DNA from: a bacterium DOLZORAL124_38_8
GTDB lineage: Bacteria; Patescibacteriota; Gracilibacteria; UBA4473
Reading direction: 5' to 3'
NCBI GenBank assembly: GCA_002747745.1
Contig: PDQG01000004.1
Location: forward strand, 119,216-183,215
DNA: 64,000 nt
Notes under the pieces: model-generated
Database searches by the model: none
What the model was told of the DNA's origin: nothing
The model's input: the letters and a program-made list of their open reading frames with translations, nothing else
Translations under genes and position numbers: made by a program
Part shown: one piece after another, positions 8,779 through 17,487 of the stretch
How positions within the stretch are numbered: the stretch's first letter is position 1
Layout of the letters: every line of letters begins with the position of its first letter

Positions 8779-9180
8779 ATGAATTTTTTGAACAAAGCAC
8801 AGGTAATTGGAAACATCACACGAGACCCAGAAATGAAAGAAACCAAAGGCGGACAAAATGTTGTAACCGTTGGCGTAGCCACTAACCGAAAATGGAAAGA
8901 CACCAACTCTGGCGAATACCGAGAAGACGTTGAATTTCATAACATTGTTTGTTGGGGGAAATTAGCCGAAATTGTAAATAATTACGTAAAAAAAGGTACC
9001 AAGGTATTTTTCGAAGGACGACTTCAAACTCGAACTTGGGAAGATGAAGCCGGAATTAAACACTACCGAACCGAAATTGTAGCCCAAGATTTAATTATTT
9101 TATCGCCAAAAGATAAATTTGACGGAGAAGCAAATGACACCGATACACACGAATTATCAACTGAAGACATTCCGTTTTAA
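8779..9180 (+). CDS. ssb: Single-stranded DNA-binding protein
   Basis: 133 aa. The start at 8779 gives MNFLNKAQVIGNITRDPEM, the standard SSB N-terminus. The open frame continues 33 codons upstream but across the likely promoter. The OB fold has VEFHNIVCWGKLAEIVNNYVKKGTKVFFEGRLQTRTW. The acidic C-terminal tip ends EDIPF, the conserved peptide that recruits replication and repair partners. The linker is short compared with E. coli SSB. It is monocistronic with a strong terminator. Confidence 0.95.
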   Translation: MNFLNKAQVIGNITRDPEMKETKGGQNVVTVGVATNRKWKDTNSGEYREDVEFHNIVCWGKLAEIVNNYVKKGTKVFFEGRLQTRTWEDEAGIKHYRTEIVAQDLIILSPKDKFDGEANDTDTHELSTEDIPF

Positions 9181-9208
9181 AATATTTTACATCAAAAATA
9201 AACTTAAA

Positions 9209-9236
9209 ACTGCCAATGAATATTGGCAGTTTTTTG
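9209..9236 (+). terminator. Rho-independent terminator of ssb
   Basis: A 9-bp perfect stem (9209-9217 with 9222-9230, loop GAAT) is followed by a T run. Confidence 0.85.
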
Positions 9237-9258
9237 ATATAAAGATAGAATAACAGCA

Positions 9259-10062
9259 ATGAAAACAGAACACTCAACACAAAAACAGTCTTTATTTAAA
9301 GCTCTTGGATTTACCCTGATTGAACTCTTGGTAGTCATTGTCATGATTGGGATTCTTTCTGGCATGGGAATTGCTCAATATAAAAAATACACCGAAAAAG
9401 CTCGTCTAGCAAAGGCACAAGCAGCCGCCGTACAATTTAAACATCAAGCCTTAGCCGCTAATGCCAGTTTGAACGACAAACTCTTTACCGCTTGGTATAC
9501 ATTTGATGATGATTTTCAAACCAATGGAAATATCTCTCAGATAACAGACAAATCTTCCAACAAAAATCATTTTTTGCGCAGCAATCAAAATTTATCAAAA
9601 AGTGAGAATACCCCAAACAACAATGGAGAAGCTCTTACAATAAATAAAACCCCCTTAACAAAAAAAGTTGAAAACATCTTTCATATTCCAACCAATAAAA
9701 TAACTTTTGCTTTTTAGGTAAAGAAAAAACTCAACAATGCTCAATCTTATTTTGTATGGACCGACCATAACACCGGAGTAAAAACAGAAAACTTCAAAAC
9801 AGAATTTTATATAAACAACCACACAACAAAAATCTTTGGAGGAAAAATCTCCCCAAATACTTGGTATTTTATTGTAGCCAGTTACGACGGACAAAAAGCT
9901 CGCCTCTGGATTGATGGGGATTTACAAGCCGAAAAAATTGCCCCCCTAACAACACATTTCACAAAGGGCCCTTATTATTCTCTTGGCGATGGAAGTTTCT
10001 ATGGATCACTGGATGATGTCATGCTGATTCCCTACGGCTACGACGGAGAGAAGTTTTACTAA
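9259..10062 (+). pseudogene. Pseudopilin with LamG-like domain, interrupted by an in-frame UAG
   Basis: The frame starts with a type IV pilin/pseudopilin leader: a prepilin peptidase site G/FTLIELLVVIVMIGILSGMG preceded by a basic segment. A C-terminal laminin-G/concanavalin-like domain follows. Codon 153 (9715-9717) is TAG. The same frame then continues for 114 more codons to TAA at 10060-10062 with clear LamG features (TWYFIVASYDGQKARLWIDG, LDDVMLIPY). In LamG domains this position, ITFAF-x-VKK, is normally Trp (SFWVK), so a single G-to-A change at 9716 turning TGG into TAG explains it. It could be a true pseudogene, a phase or strain polymorphism, a sequencing error, or amber readthrough. 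Confidence 0.8.
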
Positions 10063-10069
10063 AAAAACT

Positions 10070-10095
10070 GTCATTGCGAGCGTTAGCGAAGCAAT
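10070..10095. repeat. Small interspersed repeat (TCATTGCGAG family), copy 1
   Basis: The core TGTCATTGCGAGCG...GCGAAGCAAT resembles the widespread small intergenic repeats of this type. A related copy lies at 39761-39793 in the opposite orientation. This copy overlaps the 3' end of the GNAT gene and provides its last codons and stop. Confidence 0.6.
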
Positions 10096-10538
10096 TTACC
10101 TTCATTATTCCAAGAATAATGATTATATTCTTCATCTAATTCAAACCCTACTTTACAATACAAATTATTCCCAATAGTATTTAATTTAGAAGTCTCCAAA
10201 ATTAACCCACAGGCGTTCGTATCACGACTTAATTTTTTGGCTCGCTCAATCAACAACACCGAAATACCTTGCCCTCGACTACTTTGTACCACAAATAAAT
10301 CATTCAACAACCATTGCCTTTTCATCTTTAAAGATGAAAAAATAGGATACAACTGAACAAAGCCAACTAAATCACCATCTAAATCCTCTGCCACAAAAAT
10401 AATTGATTCACACTTTTGAATTCTTTCAGACAAAAATTGCTTTGCTCCCAATAAATTCGGAGAATTATCGGAACGATAACACTCAAAAAGTTCTGATAGA
10501 GCCCTTATGTCGGACAAAGTTCCTTGCCTTATTTTCAT
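10083..10538 (-). CDS. GNAT-family N-acetyltransferase
   Basis: 151-residue single-domain GNAT. Strand beta4 and the acetyl-CoA pyrophosphate loop are visible as LLNDLFVVQSSRGQGISVLLIERA (motif A, R-G-Q-G-I-S). The C-terminal segment TIGNNLYCKVGFELDEEYNHYSW is the usual N-x-x-x-x-Y-x-x-x-G-F motif. The substrate is unknown. The last residues (KLLR) and the UAA are encoded by a small interspersed repeat, so the native C-terminus may have been replaced by repeat insertion. Confidence 0.85.
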   Translation of the reverse strand: MKIRQGTLSDIRALSELFECYRSDNSPNLLGAKQFLSERIQKCESIIFVAEDLDGDLVGFVQLYPIFSSLKMKRQWLLNDLFVVQSSRGQGISVLLIERAKKLSRDTNACGLILETSKLNTIGNNLYCKVGFELDEEYNHYSWNNEGKLLR

Positions 10539-10555
10539 TCTTTAAAATAATAAAC

Positions 10556-11548
10556 TTACTCGTCTAAGTGTTTTTCTGGCAAACCAATCTTCTTCCGTAC
10601 TTTCCACAATTTTTTATTGGCCAAAAAACGCGCCGTCTTCGTACCAGTTTGTAAAATTTTCTCCACGGCTTGTGGATTCGCCTCAAAAAATTCTTTTTTC
10701 GCCCGTGCGTCTGCAAAATAATCCCAAATCAGTTCTAACAATTCTTTTTTACTGTCGCCAAATCCAATACTCCCCGCTCGGTACTCTTGCTCTAATTCAG
10801 CCAACCGCGGATTAGCAAACAATTTGTGAAATGCGAACACCTGGCACGTCTCAGGGTTCATCGGCTCACCAAGATTTAACGATTCGGTTTTAATCGACAT
10901 TACTTTTTTCTTCAGTTCTGATTTTGAACAAAACACTGGAATCGTATTACCGTAACTTTTACTCATTTTTCGTCCATCCAACCCTGGAACTGTTTGAACG
11001 TTGGCTTCGATTTTAGCCTCAGGCAAGGTGAAAATTTGTGAACCATACGCATAATCAAACTTTTGCGCGATATCACGAGCCATTTCTACGTGCTGTTTTT
11101 GATCTTTCCCCACCGGCACAATGTCCGCATCATACAATAAAATATCTGCCGCCATTAGCACTGGATACGTAAACAAACCCGCATTGGCATCAACTCCATT
11201 GGCTTTTTTGTCTTTATAACTATGGGCACGCTCTAGTAATCCCATGGGCGTGTGATTGAGCAAATACCAAAACATTTCGGTATGAGCCGGAATATCCGAT
11301 TGCCGATAGAATACGACTTTTTCAGGATCAATCCCGAGCGACAACCAGTCGATAACCGCATTTTTAAGATTTTGCTTAAACACTTTCGATTCTGGATGAC
11401 TGGTAAAGGCATGTAAATCTGCCACAAATACAAACAATTCAGTATCTGGATTGTTTTGTAAATCAACCATTTGCTTAATAGCTCCAAAATAATTTCCAAC
11501 GTGAAAATCTCCGCTTGCTTGAATCCCCGTTAATACTCTTTTTTTCAT
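10556..11548 (-). CDS. trpS: Tryptophanyl-tRNA synthetase
   Basis: 330-residue class Ic TrpRS, normal length. The start is set at 11548 (MKKRVLTGIQASGDFHVGNYFGA), which matches the family N-terminus; 18 further upstream codons are open but unlike TrpRS. The HIGH-like motif is GDFHVGN and the KMSKS loop is GRKMSKSYGN. MGLLERAHSYKDK and VLMAADILLYDADIVPVGKDQKQHVEMARDIA are typical core segments. It charges tRNA-Trp. The adjacent pseudopilin has lost a Trp codon to UAG, but nothing suggests TrpRS itself is altered. Confidence 0.96.
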   Translation of the reverse strand: MKKRVLTGIQASGDFHVGNYFGAIKQMVDLQNNPDTELFVFVADLHAFTSHPESKVFKQNLKNAVIDWLSLGIDPEKVVFYRQSDIPAHTEMFWYLLNHTPMGLLERAHSYKDKKANGVDANAGLFTYPVLMAADILLYDADIVPVGKDQKQHVEMARDIAQKFDYAYGSQIFTLPEAKIEANVQTVPGLDGRKMSKSYGNTIPVFCSKSELKKKVMSIKTESLNLGEPMNPETCQVFAFHKLFANPRLAELEQEYRAGSIGFGDSKKELLELIWDYFADARAKKEFFEANPQAVEKILQTGTKTARFLANKKLWKVRKKIGLPEKHLDE

Positions 11549-11595
11549 CAAGGTAAATTGTAGACAGAGTTTTGGGTTCGTCAATGAAACTCCCA

Positions 11596-11623
11596 TTGCC
11601 AAAAAGGGTCTAGTTCATATATT
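11596..11623 (+). promoter_or_regulatory. Promoter giving a near-leaderless nuclease mRNA
   Basis: TTGCCA (11596-11601), 16-nt spacer, TATATT (11618-11623). The ATG at 11632 begins 8 nt after the -10 box, where transcription itself should start. The ATG at 11629 is only 5 nt away and would often be missing from the RNA. Confidence 0.6.
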
Positions 11624-11628
11624 AAACC

Positions 11629-12204
11629 ATGATGAAACAATTTAAATACTGGTTTTTCATTTTTTTAAGCGGATTAGTTTTGACCGCCTGCCAAACAGAT
11701 TTACCCAATAAACCCGTTCAATTAACGGACTTTATTCCTCAAGAAGAAGTCACACAACCAACTTCTAAATTTATTTTCCCAACCGATTGTGAATGGAAAA
11801 TTGTAGCTAGAATTGTTGATGGAGACACGATTTACACCCAAGATAAAACGAAAGTCCGATTTTTAGGAATCAACACCCCTGAAATGCATCTAAAAAAAGA
11901 CGATTCTCAAAATCCAGACGGACAAACCGCCAAAGAAGCGTTAGAAAAAATGCTCCAACCAAAACAAAAAGTTTGTTTGATGTTTGACCCACACGGCGAC
12001 CACCAAGATAAATATGGCAGACTGCTCGCCTATTTATACAACGAACAGGGAACCGATATTAACAAAACCCTCATTACACAAGGCATGGCCGAATATTACC
12101 GTAAAGCAAAATACAGCCGAAAGTCTGAGTTTAAAAAAGCGGAACAAATTGCGCATCAAAAGAAAGTGGGATTGTGGAAAAAAGGATTTATTTCTTGGCA
12201 ATAA
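11629..12204 (+). CDS. Thermonuclease-family (SNase-like) lipoprotein
   Basis: 191 aa (190 if the second ATG at 11632 is used, which the promoter position favours). The signal peptide ends in the lipobox LTAC, so the protein should be anchored outside. The staphylococcal nuclease fold is clear: RIVDGDTIYTQDKTKVRFLGINTPEM holds the Ca2+-binding Asp residues and catalytic Arg. The second catalytic region is DPHGDHQDKYGRLLAYLY, then GMAEYYRK...KKVGLWK. It probably degrades extracellular nucleic acid, which would suit an organism salvaging nucleotides (inference). Confidence 0.9.
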   Translation: MMKQFKYWFFIFLSGLVLTACQTDLPNKPVQLTDFIPQEEVTQPTSKFIFPTDCEWKIVARIVDGDTIYTQDKTKVRFLGINTPEMHLKKDDSQNPDGQTAKEALEKMLQPKQKVCLMFDPHGDHQDKYGRLLAYLYNEQGTDINKTLITQGMAEYYRKAKYSRKSEFKKAEQIAHQKKVGLWKKGFISWQ

Positions 12205-12260
12205 GCCAAATAGTCAAAAAATAGAACCAAAACCCAAAATATGGTACAGTAAAAAAGAAA

Positions 12261-13265
12261 ATGAAATTGTTTGATTTACTCCAAATCTTCGTGCTCGGAA
12301 CCATACTCTCTGCTGGAGTAGTTTTTTTAGCGGTTCAATATTTTCCCAAACTAAACTTGCTTGATTTTCCAGAACGATACGGATTAAAACGAGCCAAGAT
12401 TCCGTATCCAGGCGGATTAGCTTTGTTCCCACTCTTTGCGGGCGGATTACTCTGGTTTGATGTTGCCCTCTATCCAGTAGTAATTTTATTATCAATCCTA
12501 ACGGCCATCTCATTTGCTGATGACCGCCACAATTTACCCGTTCTCCCACGACTCATTACGCAAATTGGACTCGCCGTGGCTCTGATACTGCTGGGCATAA
12601 AAATCTCACAAGTAAGCGACCCGCTTAACCAAACAAATTTAACCCTTCCTCTAGTGGGACAATGGATTATAACCATTGGTTGGTGCGTGTTTTTGCCTAA
12701 CGCCTTAAACTGGTTTGACGGACTAAAAGGACTCTGTGTCGGAACCGCTGGTATTGGATTTTTAGCCCTTGGGGTATTATCGCTCTTTTGGCCAGAATTA
12801 TTTTTTGACCCAGCCCAAATAACCGCCACCAAAAGCACCTTTTGGTTGGCAGGCATTTGCCTAGGCGCCTTCCCATTTTTCTTCCGTGGGAGAATATTAC
12901 TCGGAGACACTGGTTCACAAACTCTTGGATTTTTACTAGCTGTGTTTTCTATTATTTCAGGAGCCAAAATTGCCACCACTTTAATCGTGTTAGCTATTCC
13001 AATCTTAGACACCATTATTGTGATGTTACGAAGAATTTTTATTGATAAAAAATCGCCCTTCAAAGGTGATTTAAACCATTTTCACCACCAACTCGCTCAA
13101 AAATTTGGAGAACCCAAAAGTGTGCTCTTGTTGTGTGGAATAACGACAATTTTAGGGGCGTTAGCGGCTTTTTTACATGGGTTCACAAAAATGATAACCC
13201 TCGGAATAGTCGGCGTATTTATTCTGGTATTGATAGTAAAATTTCAACCCCTTAAGGGTGAATAA
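12261..13265 (+). CDS. WecA/MraY-family undecaprenyl-phosphate sugar-1-P transferase
   Basis: 334 aa with about ten membrane segments. Family motifs are present: PYPGGLALFP near the N-terminus and SFADDRHNLP (the D-D pair after TM3). NALNWFDGLKGLCVG matches the NxxNxxDGxxGL motif, with Phe where the family often has Met or Ile. LLGDTGSQTLGF and the C-terminal LNHFHHQL complete the set; HFHH is the H-x-H-H signature of the WecA/TagO branch rather than MraY. It should start a polyprenyl-linked surface glycan. Its last 14 bases overlap the convergent PBP gene. Confidence 0.88.
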   Translation: MKLFDLLQIFVLGTILSAGVVFLAVQYFPKLNLLDFPERYGLKRAKIPYPGGLALFPLFAGGLLWFDVALYPVVILLSILTAISFADDRHNLPVLPRLITQIGLAVALILLGIKISQVSDPLNQTNLTLPLVGQWIITIGWCVFLPNALNWFDGLKGLCVGTAGIGFLALGVLSLFWPELFFDPAQITATKSTFWLAGICLGAFPFFFRGRILLGDTGSQTLGFLLAVFSIISGAKIATTLIVLAIPILDTIIVMLRRIFIDKKSPFKGDLNHFHHQLAQKFGEPKSVLLLCGITTILGALAAFLHGFTKMITLGIVGVFILVLIVKFQPLKGE

Positions 13266-15384
13266 CTTTTGATAATTCAGACTCTAAAAACTGTTCTATC
13301 CCTGATTTTTCAGAGGCATTTTCTGACGGTTCCAAAGATGATTTTACGAAACTCATGCTCGGAATACGCTGAAACTTTTTGACGGGTTTTCCTTTCCGCT
13401 TCCAAAAGTTGCCCACCTTTATTACCGTTTTCGGTGGCACAAAATCAGCATTTAAATGTGGATACCGCTGAAACACAAATTGTAGCATTTTCTTCCAATG
13501 AGGCCCAAGAGCCGTAGTACCAAACGTTCCTTGTTCCATATTTGCCCCGTTTGTATTTCCGCCCCACAGCAAAAACGTCATATTGGGGTTCGTCCCAATG
13601 AGATAATTATCAACTGGATACAAAGACCCATAAATGGATTTCGAAGAAGTCCCACTTTTTACCGCCACGGTTTTCCCGGGCAACGTTGTATTATCACGCC
13701 ATGGTCCTTCTGGGCGGTTCATCGGATTAGCCAATGACGAAAGCGTAAAAAATCGTGCTTCCTCTGACACAAAACGACGAGTTGAAGGGGAACACGGTGA
13801 TGGCAACGGTTCTCCGGTCATTGTTTGTAATGAAATAATTGGACACAACTCCCTCCGTACCCCTGTTGCCAGAGTCGAATAAGCGTTGGCCAAATTTTTT
13901 ATAGCAATAGGCGCGGTTCCTAAAGCTAATGACCAACCAAAATTATGTTGCGGATGATTTTTCCGAATATCTAAACCAAACGCATTATCAAGATATTTTT
14001 TCACTTTGACTTCCCCACCCGCTAAATAAAACGCTTGTGCGGCTGGCACATTACGAGATTGAGCTAAGGATAATCCAGCAAAAATTTCCCCTTGATATAG
14101 ACCATCTGAATTTTGAATAATTTTGGTATCGCCACTGAACCGTACTCGCGTATCCCACATCTTTGTGAGCGGACCAAACCCGCGTTCAAAAAAGGCGGTA
14201 AACACAAACGGCTTAATAGCTGATCCAGTCTGGCGCAAACTCCGTAACAAATCTACTTGTCCATCAATGGTTTCCTCCCAAAAATCACGAGAACCAATCC
14301 ATACCAACGGCCCTCGAGATTCGTTCTCTAATAAAAGAACCGCGTTATTGTTCATACCATTATTTTCTGTTAATTCGTGCAAAACGCCTGAACGCAAATA
14401 ACGCAATAAATCCGTTTGCAGTTTCGTATCAATTGTAGTTTTAACACGCAATCCGCCCGGGAAATTTTCTAAATTTAAATGATGGTTTTTCAAAAAATCA
14501 ACCACATAAAACCGGAAATGCTGAAAATCATTATTCGCCCAAAATTGTTTTCGTGGCAAACGTTTGCCACGCATGGCTTGCCAGGTAGTAAGAATTTTTT
14601 CAGTTGACCATTGTTGTTTCTTTGCTACGGCCAACAAAACCGAATCAAGCCGTTTTGGTTCAAAATCTGACGAAAAAATCGTGCATTTCCGTGATTTTTT
14701 ACACGACCCAAACCATTCACTCAAAAACGTTTGACGCGAGAGTCGAACCGGATCCTTCGGCAACACACTTAACACCAACGATTCTTCATCAGATAAATCC
14801 GACACCGATTTTTTAAAATAAAAATCAGCCGAACTCTTAATTCCAGACAACGTGGCTCCATAGGGTGCAATATTCAAATAGAGCTCTAAAATTTCATCTT
14901 TTGTCAGCGCTTGTTCAATCCCATACGACAAAAATATTTCTTTAATTTTCCGTTCAAATGTCCGTTCGTCCGATAAAAACGCTTTCTTGGCAATTTGTTG
15001 TGTTATCGTCGATCCTCCTTGAATAATTCGCCCCGCTTTAATATTCGTCGCCATGGCCCGCGCAATCCCCCAAAGGTCAATACCGTGGTGCTGGTAAAAC
15101 CGTTTATCTTCCGACATTACCGTAGCAATTTTTAATGTTTCTGGAACCGATTCAATATTAACCCATTCTCGGTTTTGGTTTCCAAACGAACGATAAAACT
15201 CTTTGCCGTTGCGATCTTCAAACACAATGGCAAACGGCATCGTTTTGGGCGAAATGGTTTTCCCGAGTTGAATATATTTGTAGCCATCAAATTTTACAAA
15301 TACAAAAGACGCCACCGCAAGGCCTAATAAAAACAAGAAAAACAGCGACCAAAAACAAAATTTTAAAATTTTTCTCCAATTCAT
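13252..15384 (-). CDS. Bifunctional class A penicillin-binding protein
   Basis: 710 aa. An N-terminal membrane anchor (about residues 10-30) is followed by a GT51 transglycosylase domain: EDKRFYQHHGID with the catalytic Glu, then GGSTITQQIAKK and LNIAPYGATLSGI. A transpeptidase domain follows with SxxK in TGSAIKPF, SxN in SRNVPAA and K-S-G in VKSGTSS. The overall order resembles PBP1A/1C. It polymerises and crosslinks peptidoglycan outside the membrane. Its promoter puts TATAAT only 8 nt before the ATG. It ends in UAA, overlapping the convergent WecA-like gene by 14 nt. Confidence 0.92.
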   Translation of the reverse strand: MNWRKILKFCFWSLFFLFLLGLAVASFVFVKFDGYKYIQLGKTISPKTMPFAIVFEDRNGKEFYRSFGNQNREWVNIESVPETLKIATVMSEDKRFYQHHGIDLWGIARAMATNIKAGRIIQGGSTITQQIAKKAFLSDERTFERKIKEIFLSYGIEQALTKDEILELYLNIAPYGATLSGIKSSADFYFKKSVSDLSDEESLVLSVLPKDPVRLSRQTFLSEWFGSCKKSRKCTIFSSDFEPKRLDSVLLAVAKKQQWSTEKILTTWQAMRGKRLPRKQFWANNDFQHFRFYVVDFLKNHHLNLENFPGGLRVKTTIDTKLQTDLLRYLRSGVLHELTENNGMNNNAVLLLENESRGPLVWIGSRDFWEETIDGQVDLLRSLRQTGSAIKPFVFTAFFERGFGPLTKMWDTRVRFSGDTKIIQNSDGLYQGEIFAGLSLAQSRNVPAAQAFYLAGGEVKVKKYLDNAFGLDIRKNHPQHNFGWSLALGTAPIAIKNLANAYSTLATGVRRELCPIISLQTMTGEPLPSPCSPSTRRFVSEEARFFTLSSLANPMNRPEGPWRDNTTLPGKTVAVKSGTSSKSIYGSLYPVDNYLIGTNPNMTFLLWGGNTNGANMEQGTFGTTALGPHWKKMLQFVFQRYPHLNADFVPPKTVIKVGNFWKRKGKPVKKFQRIPSMSFVKSSLEPSENASEKSGIEQFLESELSKVIHP

Positions 15385-15398
15385 TTCGAATCATTATA
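15385..15398 (-). promoter_or_regulatory. -10 box 8 nt from the PBP start (leaderless)
   Basis: Reverse strand: perfect TATAAT at 15398-15393 and ATG at 15384, with 8 nt between. A transcript from this box would begin at or next to the ATG. The -35 region is weak. Confidence 0.55.
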
Positions 15399-15430
15399 AC
15401 ATAAAAAACAATTTTTTTAAAATTAGGACC

Positions 15431-15472
15431 ACACAAAAAAACACTCCCGATTTCCAAGAGTGCTTTTTTGTT
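15431..15472 (-). terminator. Rho-independent terminator of transketolase
   Basis: On the reverse strand the arms GCACTC and GAGTG(T) are flanked by A and U runs, forming an A/T-extended stem of about 11 bp just after the tkt stop. Confidence 0.65.
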
Positions 15473-15486
15473 TTTATAAATCAGTA

Positions 15487-17412
15487 TTAAACCTCTTCTG
15501 AAAACATTTCAGTCAAAACTTTCCCAATTATATCGGCGTTTACTCCAGCCGAAGCATATAGTTCGTTTGGCGTTCCTGATAATTGATATTCTCGCACAGC
15601 CAATGGGGCAAACTGATCAACAATCAAACCGTTTTGCATCACAAATAATGATACGGCGGAAGCCAATCCATTCAGCGGATTATGATCTTCAATCGTGATA
15701 ACGTTTCCAGTTTTCATAATTGATTCTACCAATGTTTTATCAAATTGTTTAATCGAACTCACGATGACAATTTCTACTTTTTCTGGATTAGCAAAGGCCG
15801 CTCGTGCTTTTAAAGCCTCGTGCACCATTGGCCCAGTAGCAACAATCGTCACATCTGATCCGGTTCGCAAAACATCCGTTCGACCTAAGTCGTATTGATA
15901 ATGTTCATCGAAAAACACTGATCCGTCTTCGGCCAACAGAGTTGGTAATTTGGCTCGTCCCATTCGTACATAAAAGTTTCCGTAGTGACCAGCCACATAT
16001 CGCACCAGTCGATCACAATGATTCGGATCCGCTGGTTCAAGTGGGTAAGTATGCAACAACCCTTGCATAGACCCTGCATCATCAATCGCTTGATGTGTTG
16101 GGCCATCTTCTCCTACACTCAACCCACAGTGCGTTGACACCATTTTCACATTACAATTATTGATATCGTTCACTCGGGCTTGGTCTTTCGCTCGGCTCGT
16201 CATAAAGGCCCCAAAAGTTGAACAAAATGGCACAAATCCATTCAAACTCAAACCACCACACACCGAAACCATATTCTGCTCACAAATTCCAAACTCGATA
16301 TGTTGTTCTGGAGTTTCTTTACACATGGTATGCGTTTTTACACTGCCCCCCAAATCAGCGGTCGATCCCAATACGGTTTTATTAAGTTTCGCTAAATCGG
16401 CTAACGCATTTCCATACGCCGATCGACAATCCGTCACGGTTTCGGCGTCATACACTCTTGGCGTTCCCATATCAATGGTATCGTTTCTTTCGCCAACCGT
16501 TTCAAACGTATTTTTTACACTTCCAAAATTTCGCTCTTTTCTAAACGCTTCCAAGACATGAAATTCTTCTGTCGTTAATGCGCCTAATTTAGCCAACATT
16601 TCATCCGCCATATCTGGTTTTGGAGCTTGTCCATGCCAAGTTGGTTTCAAATTTTGTCCGTCTTCTTCCATTCCTGGCACGCCGTATCCCATAATGGTTT
16701 TTCCAATAATGGCTTTTGGTTTCCCATTCGATTTCGCTTGAATCGCGTTCCAAATTTCGTCAGCATTATGCCCATCAACTTCAATCACGTCCCATCCTTT
16801 TTCTGTAAAGAAAGTCGTTGGATTAATAAACAAAGTGTCTTGCAATGAATCGGTTAACTGCACTCGATTCCAGTCGACATACACACAAAAGTTATCAAGT
16901 TTTTCTTGAGCCGCCCAAAGCGCCATTTCGTGGACTTGTCCTTCTTGCATTTCGCCGTCTCCTACTACGGCAAACACCGTTTCATTTGAGTTTTTTTGTT
17001 GCTCAGCTTTCGCAAACCCAGCTGCAGCCGACACCCCTGCGCCTAACGGACCGGTTCCGTACCAAATTCCGTCTACATGTCGTGTAACGTGCCCTTCAAA
17101 TTTTGATCCAAATTCTCGGAAATTTTTAATTACGTCTTCTTTATCAATCGTTCCACATTCAGCCAAAACCGAGTACACGGCTGGCGAAATATGTCCATTA
17201 GAAACAATTACTTTTTCATTTGTATCCGACACTCGGAATGCATACAAAGCAGCTAAAAAATCAAGTGCTGACAACGACCCACCGGGGTGTCCTGATTGAG
17301 AATTTTTAACCATTTTAACAATCGAACGCCGACACTCAGTCGTAAAAGCCTGCAAAAAGTTTTTTTGTGCTTCGGTTAACGAAGCCCCCGCAACAGGAAG
17401 AGAAAAATCCAT
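15487..17412 (-). CDS. tkt: Transketolase
   Basis: 641 aa, full length with both halves in one chain. The ThDP-binding motif is VVGDGEMQEGQVHEMALWAAQEKLDNFCVYVDWN (GDG to N). The N-terminus has SGHPGGSLSALDFLAALY, and the catalytic pyrimidine-binding domain has EFGICEQNMVSVCGGLSLNG and THCGLSVGEDGPTHQ. It transfers two-carbon units between sugar phosphates in the non-oxidative pentose phosphate pathway, a likely route to ribose-5-phosphate here. A -10 TATAAT at 17448-17443 gives a leader of roughly 25 nt without a Shine-Dalgarno. Confidence 0.95.
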   Translation of the reverse strand: MDFSLPVAGASLTEAQKNFLQAFTTECRRSIVKMVKNSQSGHPGGSLSALDFLAALYAFRVSDTNEKVIVSNGHISPAVYSVLAECGTIDKEDVIKNFREFGSKFEGHVTRHVDGIWYGTGPLGAGVSAAAGFAKAEQQKNSNETVFAVVGDGEMQEGQVHEMALWAAQEKLDNFCVYVDWNRVQLTDSLQDTLFINPTTFFTEKGWDVIEVDGHNADEIWNAIQAKSNGKPKAIIGKTIMGYGVPGMEEDGQNLKPTWHGQAPKPDMADEMLAKLGALTTEEFHVLEAFRKERNFGSVKNTFETVGERNDTIDMGTPRVYDAETVTDCRSAYGNALADLAKLNKTVLGSTADLGGSVKTHTMCKETPEQHIEFGICEQNMVSVCGGLSLNGFVPFCSTFGAFMTSRAKDQARVNDINNCNVKMVSTHCGLSVGEDGPTHQAIDDAGSMQGLLHTYPLEPADPNHCDRLVRYVAGHYGNFYVRMGRAKLPTLLAEDGSVFFDEHYQYDLGRTDVLRTGSDVTIVATGPMVHEALKARAAFANPEKVEIVIVSSIKQFDKTLVESIMKTGNVITIEDHNPLNGLASAVSLFVMQNGLIVDQFAPLAVREYQLSGTPNELYASAGVNADIIGKVLTEMFSEEV

Positions 17413-17487
17413 AAATGTATATAAGTAAAATAAATCGAGCGAATTATACCCAACTTTAAAACAAAAGGAAATGCTTCTCTCACAAAA

